A stretch of 64,000 bases of DNA from Clostridium disporicum (GCF_001405015.1 NZ_CYZX01000021.1:1-64000), one strand, 5' to 3'. Numbered from the stretch's first letter, positions 1 through 7,835 are shown. Notes: a model not told the origin generated them from the letters alone. Numbers and translations: made by a program.

Positions 1-17
1 TTATAATATAATAAGTA

Positions 18-49
18 AATAAAGGTTGTCTTATTGGACAACCTTTATT
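18..49. terminator. Hairpin terminator of a gene outside the window
   Basis: Perfect 13-bp arms (18-30 and 37-49) enclose the loop TTATTG. The arms are A-rich then T-rich, as in intrinsic terminators, although the tail after the hairpin is mixed A/T. No gene lies between it and the window edge, so it probably ends a transcript from upstream. Confidence 0.6.
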
Positions 50-213
50 ATGTATCAAATCAACAATTTAATCTAACAGAGCCTAAAAATAAATTTTAGT
101 TTTAAGAAAAAACATTACCTAAAATTTAGATATGAGAATATTAATATAATATATAACTGTATAAAGGTAAAAACTACTGATTTTAATCAAGTTATACTTT
201 GGATAGGAGGTTT

Positions 214-2511
214 ATGAGAAAAGAACTAAATCCAAACGAAATATTGTTTGACTTATCAATACCAGAAAACGATGAATTTAAGGAGATACAGGGGATTCCA
301 GAATTTAATGAAGCATATAAGAGGATTAGTAGAGCACTAAGCATAGATAAAGAGGGATATAATTTATATTTAATAGATTCATTTTCAAAAGATAAGTTAA
401 AAGAATTAATTAGTTATATTGAAAATGAATATAAAGATCTAAATTCACCAAAAGATATTTGCTACGTAACTATAGGGGATGAGAAAAAGCCAGAAGCTAT
501 ATTTGTTTCAAATGGAAAGGGAAACAAATTAAAGGAAACGGTGGAAGGAATTAAAAATGCATACTTAGAAACAATAGATGATTTTTATAGGGAGTCAACA
601 GAAGAAGAGAAGGACTTTTTAGTAGAAGAGATTCAAGGAAGAAGAAATGAGTGTATAAATGAGCTTATAGAATCAGCAAAGAAAGAGGGGTTTGAAGTAA
701 AGGCTAGTTCTAAGGGGTTTGCATTTATTCCTTTGAATGGGGAAGAGGCAATGACAGAAAAAGAATATGATAGCCTAGATGATGATAAGAAAGAAATAAT
801 AGTTGAAAATGCAGGCAAGCTAAAAAAGAGAGCAGAGGTTGTTCTAGAAGAACTAAAAAATTTAGAGATGAAGTCTATGAAAAAGCTTAAAAAAATATAC
901 ACTAAGTTTTTAATTAATAATATGGAAGAATATAAGGATGAAGCCTTAATAGAATTTATAACAGATGATGATTCTTACGAGTATTTAGAAAAATTATTTA
1001 CATCTATAGAAGAAAATATTGTAGAGTGCTATACCATGAGTCTTGAAGACGATGAAAATGAAATATATGAAGTTCTAAATAAATATGATGTTAAAGTTAT
1101 AGTAGATAATAGTAAGAGTCCTTGTCCACCAGTTATTTTTGAAGAAGATCCTAACTTAAATAATTTGATTGGAACAATAGAGTATGAAAATCATAATGGA
1201 GTTTATACTACAGACATATCATTAATAACAGCAGGATCATTATTAAAAGCTAATGAAGGATGTTTAATTTTAAGGTTAAGCTCTTTAGCTACAAATCCTT
1301 CAAGTTATTACTATTTAAAGAAGATACTATTATCTAATACATTATCTTTTGATAACAATAAAAGTTATATGGAATTTATTAATGTCAGTGGACTTAAGCC
1401 GGCACCTATACCTATAAAAGTTAAAGTAATTATAATTGGTGATTATGATTCATACGATATTTTATATAATTCAGATGAAGACTTTAGAAAATTATTCCCT
1501 TTAAGAGCAGAGTTTTCTCCTATTGTTGAAATAACTGATGATGTTATAAAGACTGTAACAAGTGAAATAAATAATAAGATAAGAAAAGAAGAGTTATTAA
1601 AAGTAACTAGTAATGGATTAAGAGAGATTTTTAAATATTTATCTAGAAAAGCTAGTTGTAAAAATAAATTATTTGTAGAAAAGTATACTATAGAAAGGTT
1701 ATTATTATTAGCTAACCATTATGCAGTTGAAACTAAGAGTGATAAAATAACAGAGAAAGAAATAATAGAAGTTGCTTATGAAGAAGAAGCTATATTAAAA
1801 GAAATGATGAAATTATACAATGAAAAAAAGATATTAATTTCAGTTAAAGGAGAAAGAATAGGAGCTATTAATGGACTAGCTGTGCTAGATACTGGATATT
1901 ATACTTTTGGAAAACCTATGAGAATAACTTGTGTTGCATATAAAGGTACAGGAAGAATTGTAGATATTCAAAAGGAAAGTAATCTAAGCGGAAAGATTCA
2001 TGAAAAATCTATAAATATATTAAAAGGGTTATTAACTAATATTTTAAATCCATATGAAGAAATTCCTGTAGATTTTCATTTAAGCTTTGAACAGACTTAT
2101 GGATTGGTTGAAGGAGATAGTGCATCTATTGCTGAAATAATATCAATATTATCTGCTCTTAGTAGAAAACCAATAAAACAAAATATAGCAGTAACTGGTT
2201 CAGTAAATCAGTTTGGAGAAGTTCAGGCTATTGGTGGAATAAATGAGAAAATAGAAGGATTTTATAGAGTTTGCGAGATAATAGATACTATAGAAGGAAA
2301 AGGGGTTTTACTACCAGCAGCTAACAAAGATGAAATTACTTTAACTCCGAATGTTGAAAAAGCTATACTGGAAAATAAATTTCATTTATATGAAATGGAA
2401 ACATTAAATGATGCTATAGAAGTATTGTTATTAAGTGAAGGAGAAACTATAGATAAATTCTATGAAGAAGTAAATAATGAAATAAATAAATATAAATCTA
2501 AAAAATGTTGA
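214..2511 (+). CDS. Lon-family protease with degenerate ATPase motifs
   Basis: A 765-residue protein of the Lon-related (LonB/LonC-like) family, expected to degrade proteins in the cytoplasm. The C-terminal protease domain looks intact: the catalytic serine is in GDSAS (Ser636) and the lysine in NEKIEGF (Lys679), 43 residues apart as in known Lon enzymes. The N-terminal AAA part is eroded. Where relatives carry the Walker A loop after GYN-Y, this protein reads DSFSKDKLKE (about residues 55-64). The Walker B stretch reads GCLILRLS, without acidic residues. A long charged coiled-coil-like stretch lies at about residues 120-240. The ATG at 214 is chosen because AGGAGG ends 3 nt before it; an in-frame TTG at 199 has no ribosome binding site. 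The gene lies upstream of the sigma-F operon, with a strong terminator between. ATP-independent action, as in LonC, is inferred. Confidence 0.88.
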   Translation: MRKELNPNEILFDLSIPENDEFKEIQGIPEFNEAYKRISRALSIDKEGYNLYLIDSFSKDKLKELISYIENEYKDLNSPKDICYVTIGDEKKPEAIFVSNGKGNKLKETVEGIKNAYLETIDDFYRESTEEEKDFLVEEIQGRRNECINELIESAKKEGFEVKASSKGFAFIPLNGEEAMTEKEYDSLDDDKKEIIVENAGKLKKRAEVVLEELKNLEMKSMKKLKKIYTKFLINNMEEYKDEALIEFITDDDSYEYLEKLFTSIEENIVECYTMSLEDDENEIYEVLNKYDVKVIVDNSKSPCPPVIFEEDPNLNNLIGTIEYENHNGVYTTDISLITAGSLLKANEGCLILRLSSLATNPSSYYYLKKILLSNTLSFDNNKSYMEFINVSGLKPAPIPIKVKVIIIGDYDSYDILYNSDEDFRKLFPLRAEFSPIVEITDDVIKTVTSEINNKIRKEELLKVTSNGLREIFKYLSRKASCKNKLFVEKYTIERLLLLANHYAVETKSDKITEKEIIEVAYEEEAILKEMMKLYNEKKILISVKGERIGAINGLAVLDTGYYTFGKPMRITCVAYKGTGRIVDIQKESNLSGKIHEKSINILKGLLTNILNPYEEIPVDFHLSFEQTYGLVEGDSASIAEIISILSALSRKPIKQNIAVTGSVNQFGEVQAIGGINEKIEGFYRVCEIIDTIEGKGVLLPAANKDEITLTPNVEKAILENKFHLYEMETLNDAIEVLLLSEGETIDKFYEEVNNEINKYKSKKC

Positions 2512-2515
2512 AGTT

Positions 2516-2552
2516 ATAAAAAGGTATCATTGGGTGAATGATACCTTTTTAT
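2516..2552 (+). terminator. Intrinsic terminator after the Lon-like gene
   Basis: Perfect 16-bp stem (2516-2531 and 2537-2552) with loop GGGTG. A run of T closes the 3' arm. It isolates the Lon-like gene from spoIIAA. Confidence 0.85.
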
Positions 2553-2585
2553 AATTAAATTTTAAATTATAAGATGTAATAAAAG

Positions 2586-2615
2586 TTGACTACTTAACAT
2601 ACATTATGTTAAAAT
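2586..2615 (+). promoter_or_regulatory. Possible promoter of the spoIIAA operon
   Basis: TTGACT (2586-2591) and TAAAAT (2610-2615) are 18 bp apart, a sigma-A-like layout. In Bacillus this operon uses sigma-H with Spo0A; no convincing sigma-H site or 0A box was found here, so the assignment is tentative. Confidence 0.35.
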
Positions 2616-2636
2616 TATGGAAAAAGAAGGAAGAAA

Positions 2637-2681
2637 AAGGGGGTGTAACTCTAAATAATATATTTAGAGTTGATTAATATG
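2637..2681 (+). promoter_or_regulatory. Hairpin-bridged ribosome binding site of spoIIAA
   Basis: The ribosome binding site AAGGGGGTG (2637-2645) is 33 nt from the ATG at 2679. Between them is a perfect 9-bp hairpin: ACTCTAAAT (2648-2656), loop AATAT, ATTTAGAGT (2662-2670). If the hairpin folds, the effective spacing is 10 nt. No other Shine-Dalgarno sequence lies near the start codon. Confidence 0.65.
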
Positions 2682-3014
2682 TATCTAAATTTTGATAAAC
2701 AAGATAACACTTTAATTGTTTATTTAATTGGTGAATTAGATCATCATAGTGCTGAAGAAGTAAGAGTTAAGATAGATGATAGAATAGACAGAGATAATAT
2801 TAAATCATTAGTTATGAATTTTAAAGATGTTACTTTTATGGATAGTTCAGGAATAGGTGTAGTTATAGGAAGGTCTAAGAAACTTCAAGGGCGTAATGGA
2901 AATGTATGTATTGTTGAAGTAAATAACAGAGTTGATAAGGTATTTAAGCTATCAGGATTATATAAAATCATTAATAGTTACGAAAATTTAGAAGAAGCTA
3001 TTAAATGCATTTAA
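2679..3014 (+). CDS. spoIIAA: Anti-sigma-F factor antagonist SpoIIAA
   Basis: A 111-residue STAS-domain protein. In the forespore, dephosphorylated SpoIIAA binds SpoIIAB and frees sigma-F; SpoIIAB kinase inactivates it by phosphorylating one serine. The motif FMDSSGIGV is present, so the phospho-acceptor should be Ser56 or Ser57. ATG 2679 gives the family's usual N-terminus (MYLNF). A TTG three codons upstream overlaps the end of the leader hairpin and is less likely. First gene of spoIIAA-spoIIAB-sigF, with 13 nt to spoIIAB. Its ribosome binding site is displaced upstream by a hairpin, a possible layer of translational control. Confidence 0.95.
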   Translation: MYLNFDKQDNTLIVYLIGELDHHSAEEVRVKIDDRIDRDNIKSLVMNFKDVTFMDSSGIGVVIGRSKKLQGRNGNVCIVEVNNRVDKVFKLSGLYKIINSYENLEEAIKCI

Positions 3015-3027
3015 TGGAGGGGTTTTT

Positions 3028-3450
3028 ATGTTAGATAACAAAGTATGTATAGAATTTGTAAGTAGGTCAGAAAATGAAGGGTTTGCAAGAGTAGCAGTAG
3101 CTGCATTTGTTTCTCAATTAGACCCGACTATAGATGAGTTAGCTGATATTAAGACTGCAGTTTCAGAAGCTGTAACAAATTCTATAATTCATGGTTACGA
3201 AAATAAAAAAGAGGGAATAATTAGGATAGAAGCATCAATTAGTAGTAATGAAGTAACTATAACTATAATAGATAATGGTAGAGGAATAAAAGATGTAGAA
3301 CAAGCAAGAGAGCCTCTTTATACATCAAGACCAGACCTAGAAAGATCAGGAATGGGCTTTACTGTTATGGAAACATTTATGGATAGTTTAAATGTAGAAA
3401 GTGAATTTGGAAAAGGTACAAGAGTTATCATGAAGAAAAAATTTAATTAA
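3028..3450 (+). CDS. spoIIAB: Anti-sigma-F factor / kinase SpoIIAB
   Basis: A 140-residue GHKL-type ATPase that holds sigma-F inactive in the predivisional cell and mother cell and phosphorylates SpoIIAA. The N-box EAVTNSIIHGY, the G1 box DNGRGI and the glycine-rich FGKGT near the C-terminus are visible, so ATP binding should be intact. The start is preceded by GGAGGGG. It lies between spoIIAA and sigF with short gaps, forming the classical partner-switching operon. Confidence 0.96.
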   Translation: MLDNKVCIEFVSRSENEGFARVAVAAFVSQLDPTIDELADIKTAVSEAVTNSIIHGYENKKEGIIRIEASISSNEVTITIIDNGRGIKDVEQAREPLYTSRPDLERSGMGFTVMETFMDSLNVESEFGKGTRVIMKKKFN

Positions 3451-3468
3451 TTATGTTAGGGGAGTATT

Positions 3469-4227
3469 ATGAAAAATGGTAATGTAAGAAAAGAAGACTT
3501 TAATTACAATGATAATTCTCAATTAATACTGTTAGCTAAAGATGGTGATAAAGATGCAATGAATATATTAATAGAGATGAATTTGCCACTAGTATCATCA
3601 ATTAGTAAGAAGTTTCTAAATAGGGGCTATGACTATGAGGATATTTTTCAAATTGGATCTATAGGTTTAGTTAAAGCTATTAAAAACTTCGATAATAAAT
3701 ATAATGTAAAGTTTTCTACTTACGCTGTTCCTATGATAATCGGTGAGATTAAGAGATTCATAAGAGATGATGGAATGATAAAAGTAAGTAGGAATGTAAA
3801 GAGTTTAGCAAGAAAGATACATTTTGATAGAGAAATTCTTACTAAAAAGCTAGGAAGAGAACCATCTGTTGATGAATTATCAGAGTATGCAGGTATTGAT
3901 AAAGAAGATATAGTCTTTGCTATGGAATCAGCAAGTGGATTATCATATCTTTATGATACAATACATCAAGATGATGGGTCACCAGTTTTATTAATAGATA
4001 AATTAAGTGAAAATGGTGAAGAAGATAGTGGTATGATAAATAAGATTGCGTTAAAAGAGGCATTAAGAGGTCTAGATGATAAATCAAGGCAAATAATTAT
4101 GCTAAGATATTTTAAAGATAAAACGCAAGTTCAAGTTGCAAAATTATTAGGTATAAGTCAAGTTCAAGTATCGAGAATAGAAAAGAAAGTACTAATGCAA
4201 ATGAAAAGCAAATTAGAGGATGTGTAA
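3469..4227 (+). CDS. sigF: RNA polymerase sigma factor SigF, sporulation
   Basis: A 252-residue sigma-70-family factor, the first forespore-specific sigma factor of sporulation. Region 2 is recognisable (DYEDIFQIGSIGLVKAIKNF, then KFSTYAVPMIIGEIKRFIRD), as is the region 4 helix-turn-helix (TQVQVAKLLGISQVQVSRIE). The length is typical. The ribosome binding site AGGGGAG precedes the ATG. Last gene of the spoIIA operon, followed by a terminator and then by the spoVA genes, which forespore sigma factors are known to transcribe. Confidence 0.96.
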   Translation: MKNGNVRKEDFNYNDNSQLILLAKDGDKDAMNILIEMNLPLVSSISKKFLNRGYDYEDIFQIGSIGLVKAIKNFDNKYNVKFSTYAVPMIIGEIKRFIRDDGMIKVSRNVKSLARKIHFDREILTKKLGREPSVDELSEYAGIDKEDIVFAMESASGLSYLYDTIHQDDGSPVLLIDKLSENGEEDSGMINKIALKEALRGLDDKSRQIIMLRYFKDKTQVQVAKLLGISQVQVSRIEKKVLMQMKSKLEDV

Positions 4228-4268
4228 ACTAAAGAAAATGAAAAATAGAATAAATAAAAGAAGTAAGT

Positions 4269-4309
4269 AAAACACCTAAAACACATTAAAGTGTATATGG
4301 TGTTTTTTT
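4269..4309 (+). terminator. Intrinsic terminator after sigF
   Basis: Outer arms AAACACC/GGTGTTT and inner arms ACAC/GTGT form an interrupted hairpin followed by seven T. It separates the spoIIA and spoVA operons. Confidence 0.75.
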
Positions 4310-4423
4310 ATTTATTAATAATAAAAAAATTTAATAGATAAATATACTAGAGAATTAGCTTTTTTAGGCATTTTTTTTGAGTTTAGAGGAATAATACATA
4401 TATGTTAGGAAGGAGAGATTATT

Positions 4424-4897
4424 ATGGCTGACATTTCTAAGAAAGAAGAAAAGATATTAAATGAATTTCAAGATCTTAGTAAGCAAGCAAAACCTAAGCC
4501 AAAATATTTTAAAAATATCATATTAGCATTCATAGTAGGTGGAATTATATGTACAATTGGCCAATTTATTTTGAATATGCTAATTAAATATGGAATCCCA
4601 GAAGAAGAGGCTAAAAAGTGGCTTCCTGTAATAATGGTTTTTCTAGGAGCATTGTTAACAGGATTAGGTGTATATGATAAGATAGCCACTTTTGGAGGTG
4701 CTGGAACTGTAGTTCCTATTACTGGTTTTGCTAATGCAATGGTTGCTCCAGCAATAGAATTCAAAAAAGAAGGATTTGTATTTGGAGTAGCAGCAAAAAT
4801 GTTTACTATAGCAGGCCCAGTTCTTGTATATGGAATAGGTACTTCAGTCCTAGTAGGTTTAGTATATTATGTATTAAAATTATTTGGAATGATATAG
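4424..4897 (+). CDS. spoVAC: Stage V sporulation protein AC (dipicolinate channel)
   Basis: A 157-residue inner-membrane protein of the SpoVA complex, which moves calcium dipicolinate into the forespore and out during germination. A charged cytoplasmic N-terminus of about 25 residues precedes several hydrophobic helices, with family stretches such as FGGAGTVVPITGFANAM. AAGGAGAG precedes the ATG. Followed after 9 nt by spoVAD. The SpoVAC/SpoVAD/SpoVAEb set alone is the usual clostridial minimal version. Confidence 0.95.
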   Translation: MADISKKEEKILNEFQDLSKQAKPKPKYFKNIILAFIVGGIICTIGQFILNMLIKYGIPEEEAKKWLPVIMVFLGALLTGLGVYDKIATFGGAGTVVPITGFANAMVAPAIEFKKEGFVFGVAAKMFTIAGPVLVYGIGTSVLVGLVYYVLKLFGMI

Positions 4898-4906
4898 GAG
4901 GTAATT

Positions 4907-5926
4907 ATGACTTCAGCAGCAAAAAAAATAGGAAAACAAACTATAAAACTACAAAATCCTCCGAAGATAATTTCAACATTCTCAATAGTAGGACCTAAAG
5001 AAGGTGACGGTCCATTAAAAGAGTATTTTCATGAGATTATTAATGACGATACTTTAGGAAAAGATAGTTTCGAAAAAGCAGAATCAAAAATGATGTATAC
5101 AGCTATAAAAGGAGCTATTTCAGGAGCAAATTTAAAAGAAGAAGATATAGATTATCTTTTTGCAGGGGATCTTTTAAATCAAATAGTTTCGTCAGGATAT
5201 GCAGCAAGAGAATTAAATATACCTTTCTTTGGTTTATATGGTGCATGTTCAACTATGGCAGAATCATTAAGTATGGCATCTTTATTTGTAGATGGTGGTT
5301 TTGCAAGATATGTAGTAGCATCTACATCATCACATTTTAGTTCAGCAGAAAGACAATTTAGATTTCCATTAGAATATGGATCACAAAGAAATCCAACAGC
5401 ACAATGGACTGTTACTGGATCAGGTGCTATGGTACTTTCAAATTATGGAGATTTTCCAAAGGTTACATATGTTACTACTGGTGTTGTTAAAGACTACGGT
5501 GAAAAAGATTCAAATAATATGGGAGCAGCAATGGCACCAGCTGCAGTTGATACTATCTATAATCATTTTAAGGATACAGGAAGAAAACCAAGTGATTATG
5601 ATGTTATAGCTACAGGAGATTTAGGTAAAGTAGGTAAAGAGATTACAGAAAAACTATTACTTGAATATGGATATGATATTAAAGATGTTTATGTAGATTG
5701 TGGAGACATGATTTTTGATGATGAAAGACAAAAAACTGATTCAGGTGGAAGTGGATGTGGTTGCTCTGCAGTAGTTACATGTGGATATTTTTATAAGAAA
5801 TTAATGAGAAGAGAGATAAAAAAGATGCTACTGGTATCTACAGGAGCTTTAATGAGTCCAACAACATCTCTTCAAGGTGAATCTATTCCAGGAATAGCTC
5901 ATGCAGTTGCTATTGAAATTGATTAA
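4907..5926 (+). CDS. spoVAD: Stage V sporulation protein AD
   Basis: A 339-residue protein with a thiolase-like fold that in Bacillus binds dipicolinic acid at the forespore membrane. Recognisable stretches are FFGLYGACSTMAESL and TGSGAMVLSN. It is soluble apart from membrane association and lies between the two membrane partners SpoVAC and SpoVAE. Its stop codon lies inside the ribosome binding site region of spoVAE (AAGGAGGTG, 5925-5933). Confidence 0.95.
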   Translation: MTSAAKKIGKQTIKLQNPPKIISTFSIVGPKEGDGPLKEYFHEIINDDTLGKDSFEKAESKMMYTAIKGAISGANLKEEDIDYLFAGDLLNQIVSSGYAARELNIPFFGLYGACSTMAESLSMASLFVDGGFARYVVASTSSHFSSAERQFRFPLEYGSQRNPTAQWTVTGSGAMVLSNYGDFPKVTYVTTGVVKDYGEKDSNNMGAAMAPAAVDTIYNHFKDTGRKPSDYDVIATGDLGKVGKEITEKLLLEYGYDIKDVYVDCGDMIFDDERQKTDSGGSGCGCSAVVTCGYFYKKLMRREIKKMLLVSTGALMSPTTSLQGESIPGIAHAVAIEID

Positions 5927-5973
5927 GGAGGTGAATTTTAGTAGACTAAAGGTAGTTTACTAAATTATAAGTG
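5925..5973 (+). promoter_or_regulatory. Hairpin-bridged ribosome binding site of spoVAE
   Basis: A full-strength Shine-Dalgarno sequence AAGGAGGTG (5925-5933) is 37 nt from the GTG start at 5971. In between lies a 9-bp hairpin: TTAGTAGAC (5938-5946), 8-nt loop, GTTTACTAA (5955-5963), with one G-U pair. Without the hairpin the spacing is 4 + 7 = 11 nt. No alternative ribosome binding site is present. Confidence 0.68.
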
Positions 5974-6327
5974 GATTATATAAGTGCGTTTGTAGTAGGT
6001 GGTTTAATTTGTGTAATTGCACAAATATTAATGGATACAACTAAGTTGACTCCAGCAAGAATATTAGTTGCTTTTGTAACAATAGGAGCAATTTTAGGTG
6101 GCTTTGGGTTATATGATAAGCTAATAGAAATAGGAGGAGCAGGTGCTACAATTCCATTACCTAGCTTTGGAAATTCGTTAGCTAAAGCAGCTATTGAAGG
6201 TGTTGAAAAAGATGGATTATTAGGAGCCTTTACTGGTGGAATAACTGGAGCTGCTGGTGGCATTACAGCAGCAATCTTTTTTGGATATTTAATGGCTGTA
6301 ATTTTTAATCCTAAAACTAAACAATAA
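5971..6327 (+). CDS. spoVAE: Stage V sporulation protein AE (SpoVAEb)
   Basis: A 118-residue membrane protein completing the SpoVA channel set. Family features are the N-terminus MDYISAFVVGGLICVIAQ, LTPARILV, and the glycine-rich GGAGATIPLPSFG followed by a C-terminal helix. The GTG at 5971 reproduces the conserved N-terminus and no longer reading frame exists. It is the last gene before an 18-bp terminator. Its Shine-Dalgarno sequence is far upstream and appears to be brought close by a hairpin. Confidence 0.93.
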   Translation: MDYISAFVVGGLICVIAQILMDTTKLTPARILVAFVTIGAILGGFGLYDKLIEIGGAGATIPLPSFGNSLAKAAIEGVEKDGLLGAFTGGITGAAGGITAAIFFGYLMAVIFNPKTKQ

Positions 6328-6330
6328 TCT

Positions 6331-6370
6331 AAAAAATAACTTCTAAAATTTTTTTAGAAGTTATTTTTTT
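6331..6370. terminator. Intrinsic terminator after spoVAE
   Basis: Perfect 18-bp stem (6331-6348 and 6352-6369) with a 3-nt loop, A-rich on the 5' side and T-rich on the 3' side. It could act in both directions. Confidence 0.85.
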
Positions 6371-6406
6371 ATTTACACTTGAAATTGGGAAAATATAGGA
6401 ATATAC

Positions 6407-6432
6407 TTTAATTAAGTAATTGCTTAATTAAA
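6407..6432 (+). promoter_or_regulatory. Palindromic operator upstream of the ArsR-type gene
   Basis: Perfect inverted repeat TTTAATTAAG (6407-6416) - 6 nt - CTTAATTAAA (6423-6432), ending 13 nt before the ATG. Its size, symmetry and position suit autorepression by the ArsR-type regulator encoded next. Binding is inferred. Confidence 0.6.
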
Positions 6433-6445
6433 TAAAGAGGTACCT

Positions 6446-6829
6446 ATGGAAGAAAGAATAAAAATTTTTAAAGCTATAGCGGATGAAACAAGATTAAAAA
6501 TCTTAATATTAGTTTCTCATAAAAACATCTGTGCTAAAGGAATAGCTAAGCATTTAAATATATCAGAAGCAGCTGTGTCACAACATATAAAAGTACTTAA
6601 GGAATCTTCTTTAATAGTTGGATATAAAAGAGGATATCATCTTATGTATGAACTAAATAGAGAATCATTAGAAAAATCTATTAATTTTATAAAAGGGTTA
6701 ATTAATGATGATTTCAATTTAATAAGTGACGGGTTAAATGAAGAAGAAAATAGCTTCGATATTTCTGTTTGCAAGAATAGTTGTAAGTCAATGAAAAATT
6801 GCTGTAAGAATATTTTAAAGGAGGATTAA
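6446..6829 (+). CDS. ArsR/SmtB-family transcriptional regulator
   Basis: A 127-residue winged-helix repressor. The N-terminus IFKAIADETRLKIL and the helix-turn-helix IAKHLNISEAAVSQHIKVLKES are typical of the family. The C-terminal tail is cysteine-rich (CKNSCKSMKNCC, about residues 110-121) and could bind metal or an iron-sulfur cluster, or sense redox state; this is inference. It starts after a perfect palindrome and lies 4 nt from a NifX-like gene, so the two are co-transcribed and that gene is probably its target. Confidence 0.85.
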   Translation: MEERIKIFKAIADETRLKILILVSHKNICAKGIAKHLNISEAAVSQHIKVLKESSLIVGYKRGYHLMYELNRESLEKSINFIKGLINDDFNLISDGLNEEENSFDISVCKNSCKSMKNCCKNILKED

Positions 6830-6833
6830 AAAT

Positions 6834-7208
6834 ATGAAAGTTTGTTTTCCAATTAACACTAATGAAGGAATGAACAGTATCCCATATAATCACTTTGGAA
6901 GTGCTAAAATGTTTATAGTAGTTGATTCTGAGACAAAGGAAGTAAAAACTATAAACAACGGTAACTTAGATCATGAGCACGGTAAATGCCAACCTATTAA
7001 AGCTTTATGCGGAGAAGTAGTTGATGCTATTGTAGTTTCAGGAATAGGGCAAGGAGCTATTAGCAAACTAAAGTCTATGGGAATAAAAGTATTTAAAGCT
7101 ACTGATGGAACAGTAGAAAAAAATATAGAATTAATTAATAAAAATGAACTAAAAGAATTTGATAATTCGAATATTTGTGTTCATCACGATTGTGGAAGTC
7201 ATAAATAA
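6834..7208 (+). CDS. NifB/NifX-family cluster-binding protein
   Basis: A 124-residue protein of the dinitrogenase iron-molybdenum cofactor-like family (PF02579), small proteins that carry iron-sulfur or Fe-Mo type clusters. The N-terminus MKVCFPINTNEG, HFGSAKMF and the segment VVDAIVVSGIGQGAISKLKSMGIKVF are typical. The C-terminus holds CVHHDCGSHK, a likely metal-binding tail. No nif genes are nearby, so a nitrogenase role is not implied. Co-transcribed with the cysteine-rich ArsR-type regulator; a joint role in metal or cluster sensing is inferred. Confidence 0.82.
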   Translation: MKVCFPINTNEGMNSIPYNHFGSAKMFIVVDSETKEVKTINNGNLDHEHGKCQPIKALCGEVVDAIVVSGIGQGAISKLKSMGIKVFKATDGTVEKNIELINKNELKEFDNSNICVHHDCGSHK

Positions 7209-7230
7209 TATAGAATATAGGAAAAAAAGT

Positions 7231-7264
7231 AGGATTTAATTTTTAAATTAAATCCTGTTTTTTT
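7231..7264 (+). terminator. Intrinsic terminator
   Basis: Perfect 10-bp stem AGGATTTAAT/ATTAAATCCT (7231-7240 and 7247-7256) with a 6-nt loop, followed by G and seven T. Confidence 0.85.
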
Positions 7265-7527
7265 ATGAATTCTTTAATTAAAATCAAATACAGAAATAGA
7301 TAGATAAAATTAAAAAGCATTTGATTTACAAATATTAAGAGTATATTAACAGAGTGGGGAAATCATATCTTAGTATAGAAATATTAGAAATAAAAAACGA
7401 AAATAAATATAGTCATAAATAAGAAGTTTCAAAAGGGAGAGATTTAAAAAGCTTAGTAATAAATTAATGAATAATTAAAGGTTAATAGAAGAATAATATT
7501 AGTGTTGATGACAAGGGAGGTGTAAAA
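7265..7527. other. Gene-free AT-rich stretch before the DUF1540 gene
   Basis: Together with the preceding terminator, about 320 bases lack a gene. No open frame, RNA fold or strong sigma-A promoter was recognised; it probably carries the promoter of the following small gene, possibly for a sporulation sigma factor. GGGAGGTG at 7515-7522 is the ribosome binding site of the next gene. Confidence 0.4.
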
Positions 7528-7686
7528 ATGAATAAAAATGAAAGTATCAAATGTAGCGTACAACAATGCAAGCATCATGCTAACTCAGCAGATTATTGTA
7601 CATTAAATGCTATACAAGTTGGAACTCATGAAGCAAATCCTACAGTTCCTGAATGTACAGATTGTAAATCATTTGTATTAAAATAG
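7528..7686 (+). CDS. DUF1540 small cysteine-rich protein
   Basis: A 52-residue protein with six cysteine or histidine positions (CSVQQCKHHA, DYCTLNAI, PECTDCKSF) matching the DUF1540 family of small, probably zinc-binding proteins common in spore-formers. The function is unknown. An excellent ribosome binding site GGGAGGTG lies 5 nt before the ATG. It is a single gene between two terminators. Confidence 0.85.
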   Translation: MNKNESIKCSVQQCKHHANSADYCTLNAIQVGTHEANPTVPECTDCKSFVLK

Positions 7687-7703
7687 CAAAATAAAATAAC
7701 TGT

Positions 7704-7740
7704 AAGAGAGATAATCTAATGATAGATTTTCTCTCTTTTC
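7704..7740 (+). terminator. Intrinsic terminator after the DUF1540 gene
   Basis: 15-bp stem with one mismatch (7704-7718 and 7723-7737), loop ATGA, followed by a short T-rich tail. Confidence 0.65.
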
Positions 7741-7835
7741 TAAGATAAAGAGTATGAAATAAATATTAAAAATAAAATGTAATAATAGAACTACAAAATT
7801 ACAAGGGTATATTTTTGAAAATATATACATTCATA

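Noticed and set aside
4381..4410. Sigma-G promoter before spoVAC
   Set aside because: CATATAT near 4397 resembles a forespore -10 element, but no matching -35 at the required distance was found. Expected from biology, but not supported strongly enough to annotate.
6834..7208. Nitrogen fixation accessory gene (nifX)
   Set aside because: Only the small cluster-binding domain is present and no nif genes surround it; the family is widespread in organisms that do not fix nitrogen.
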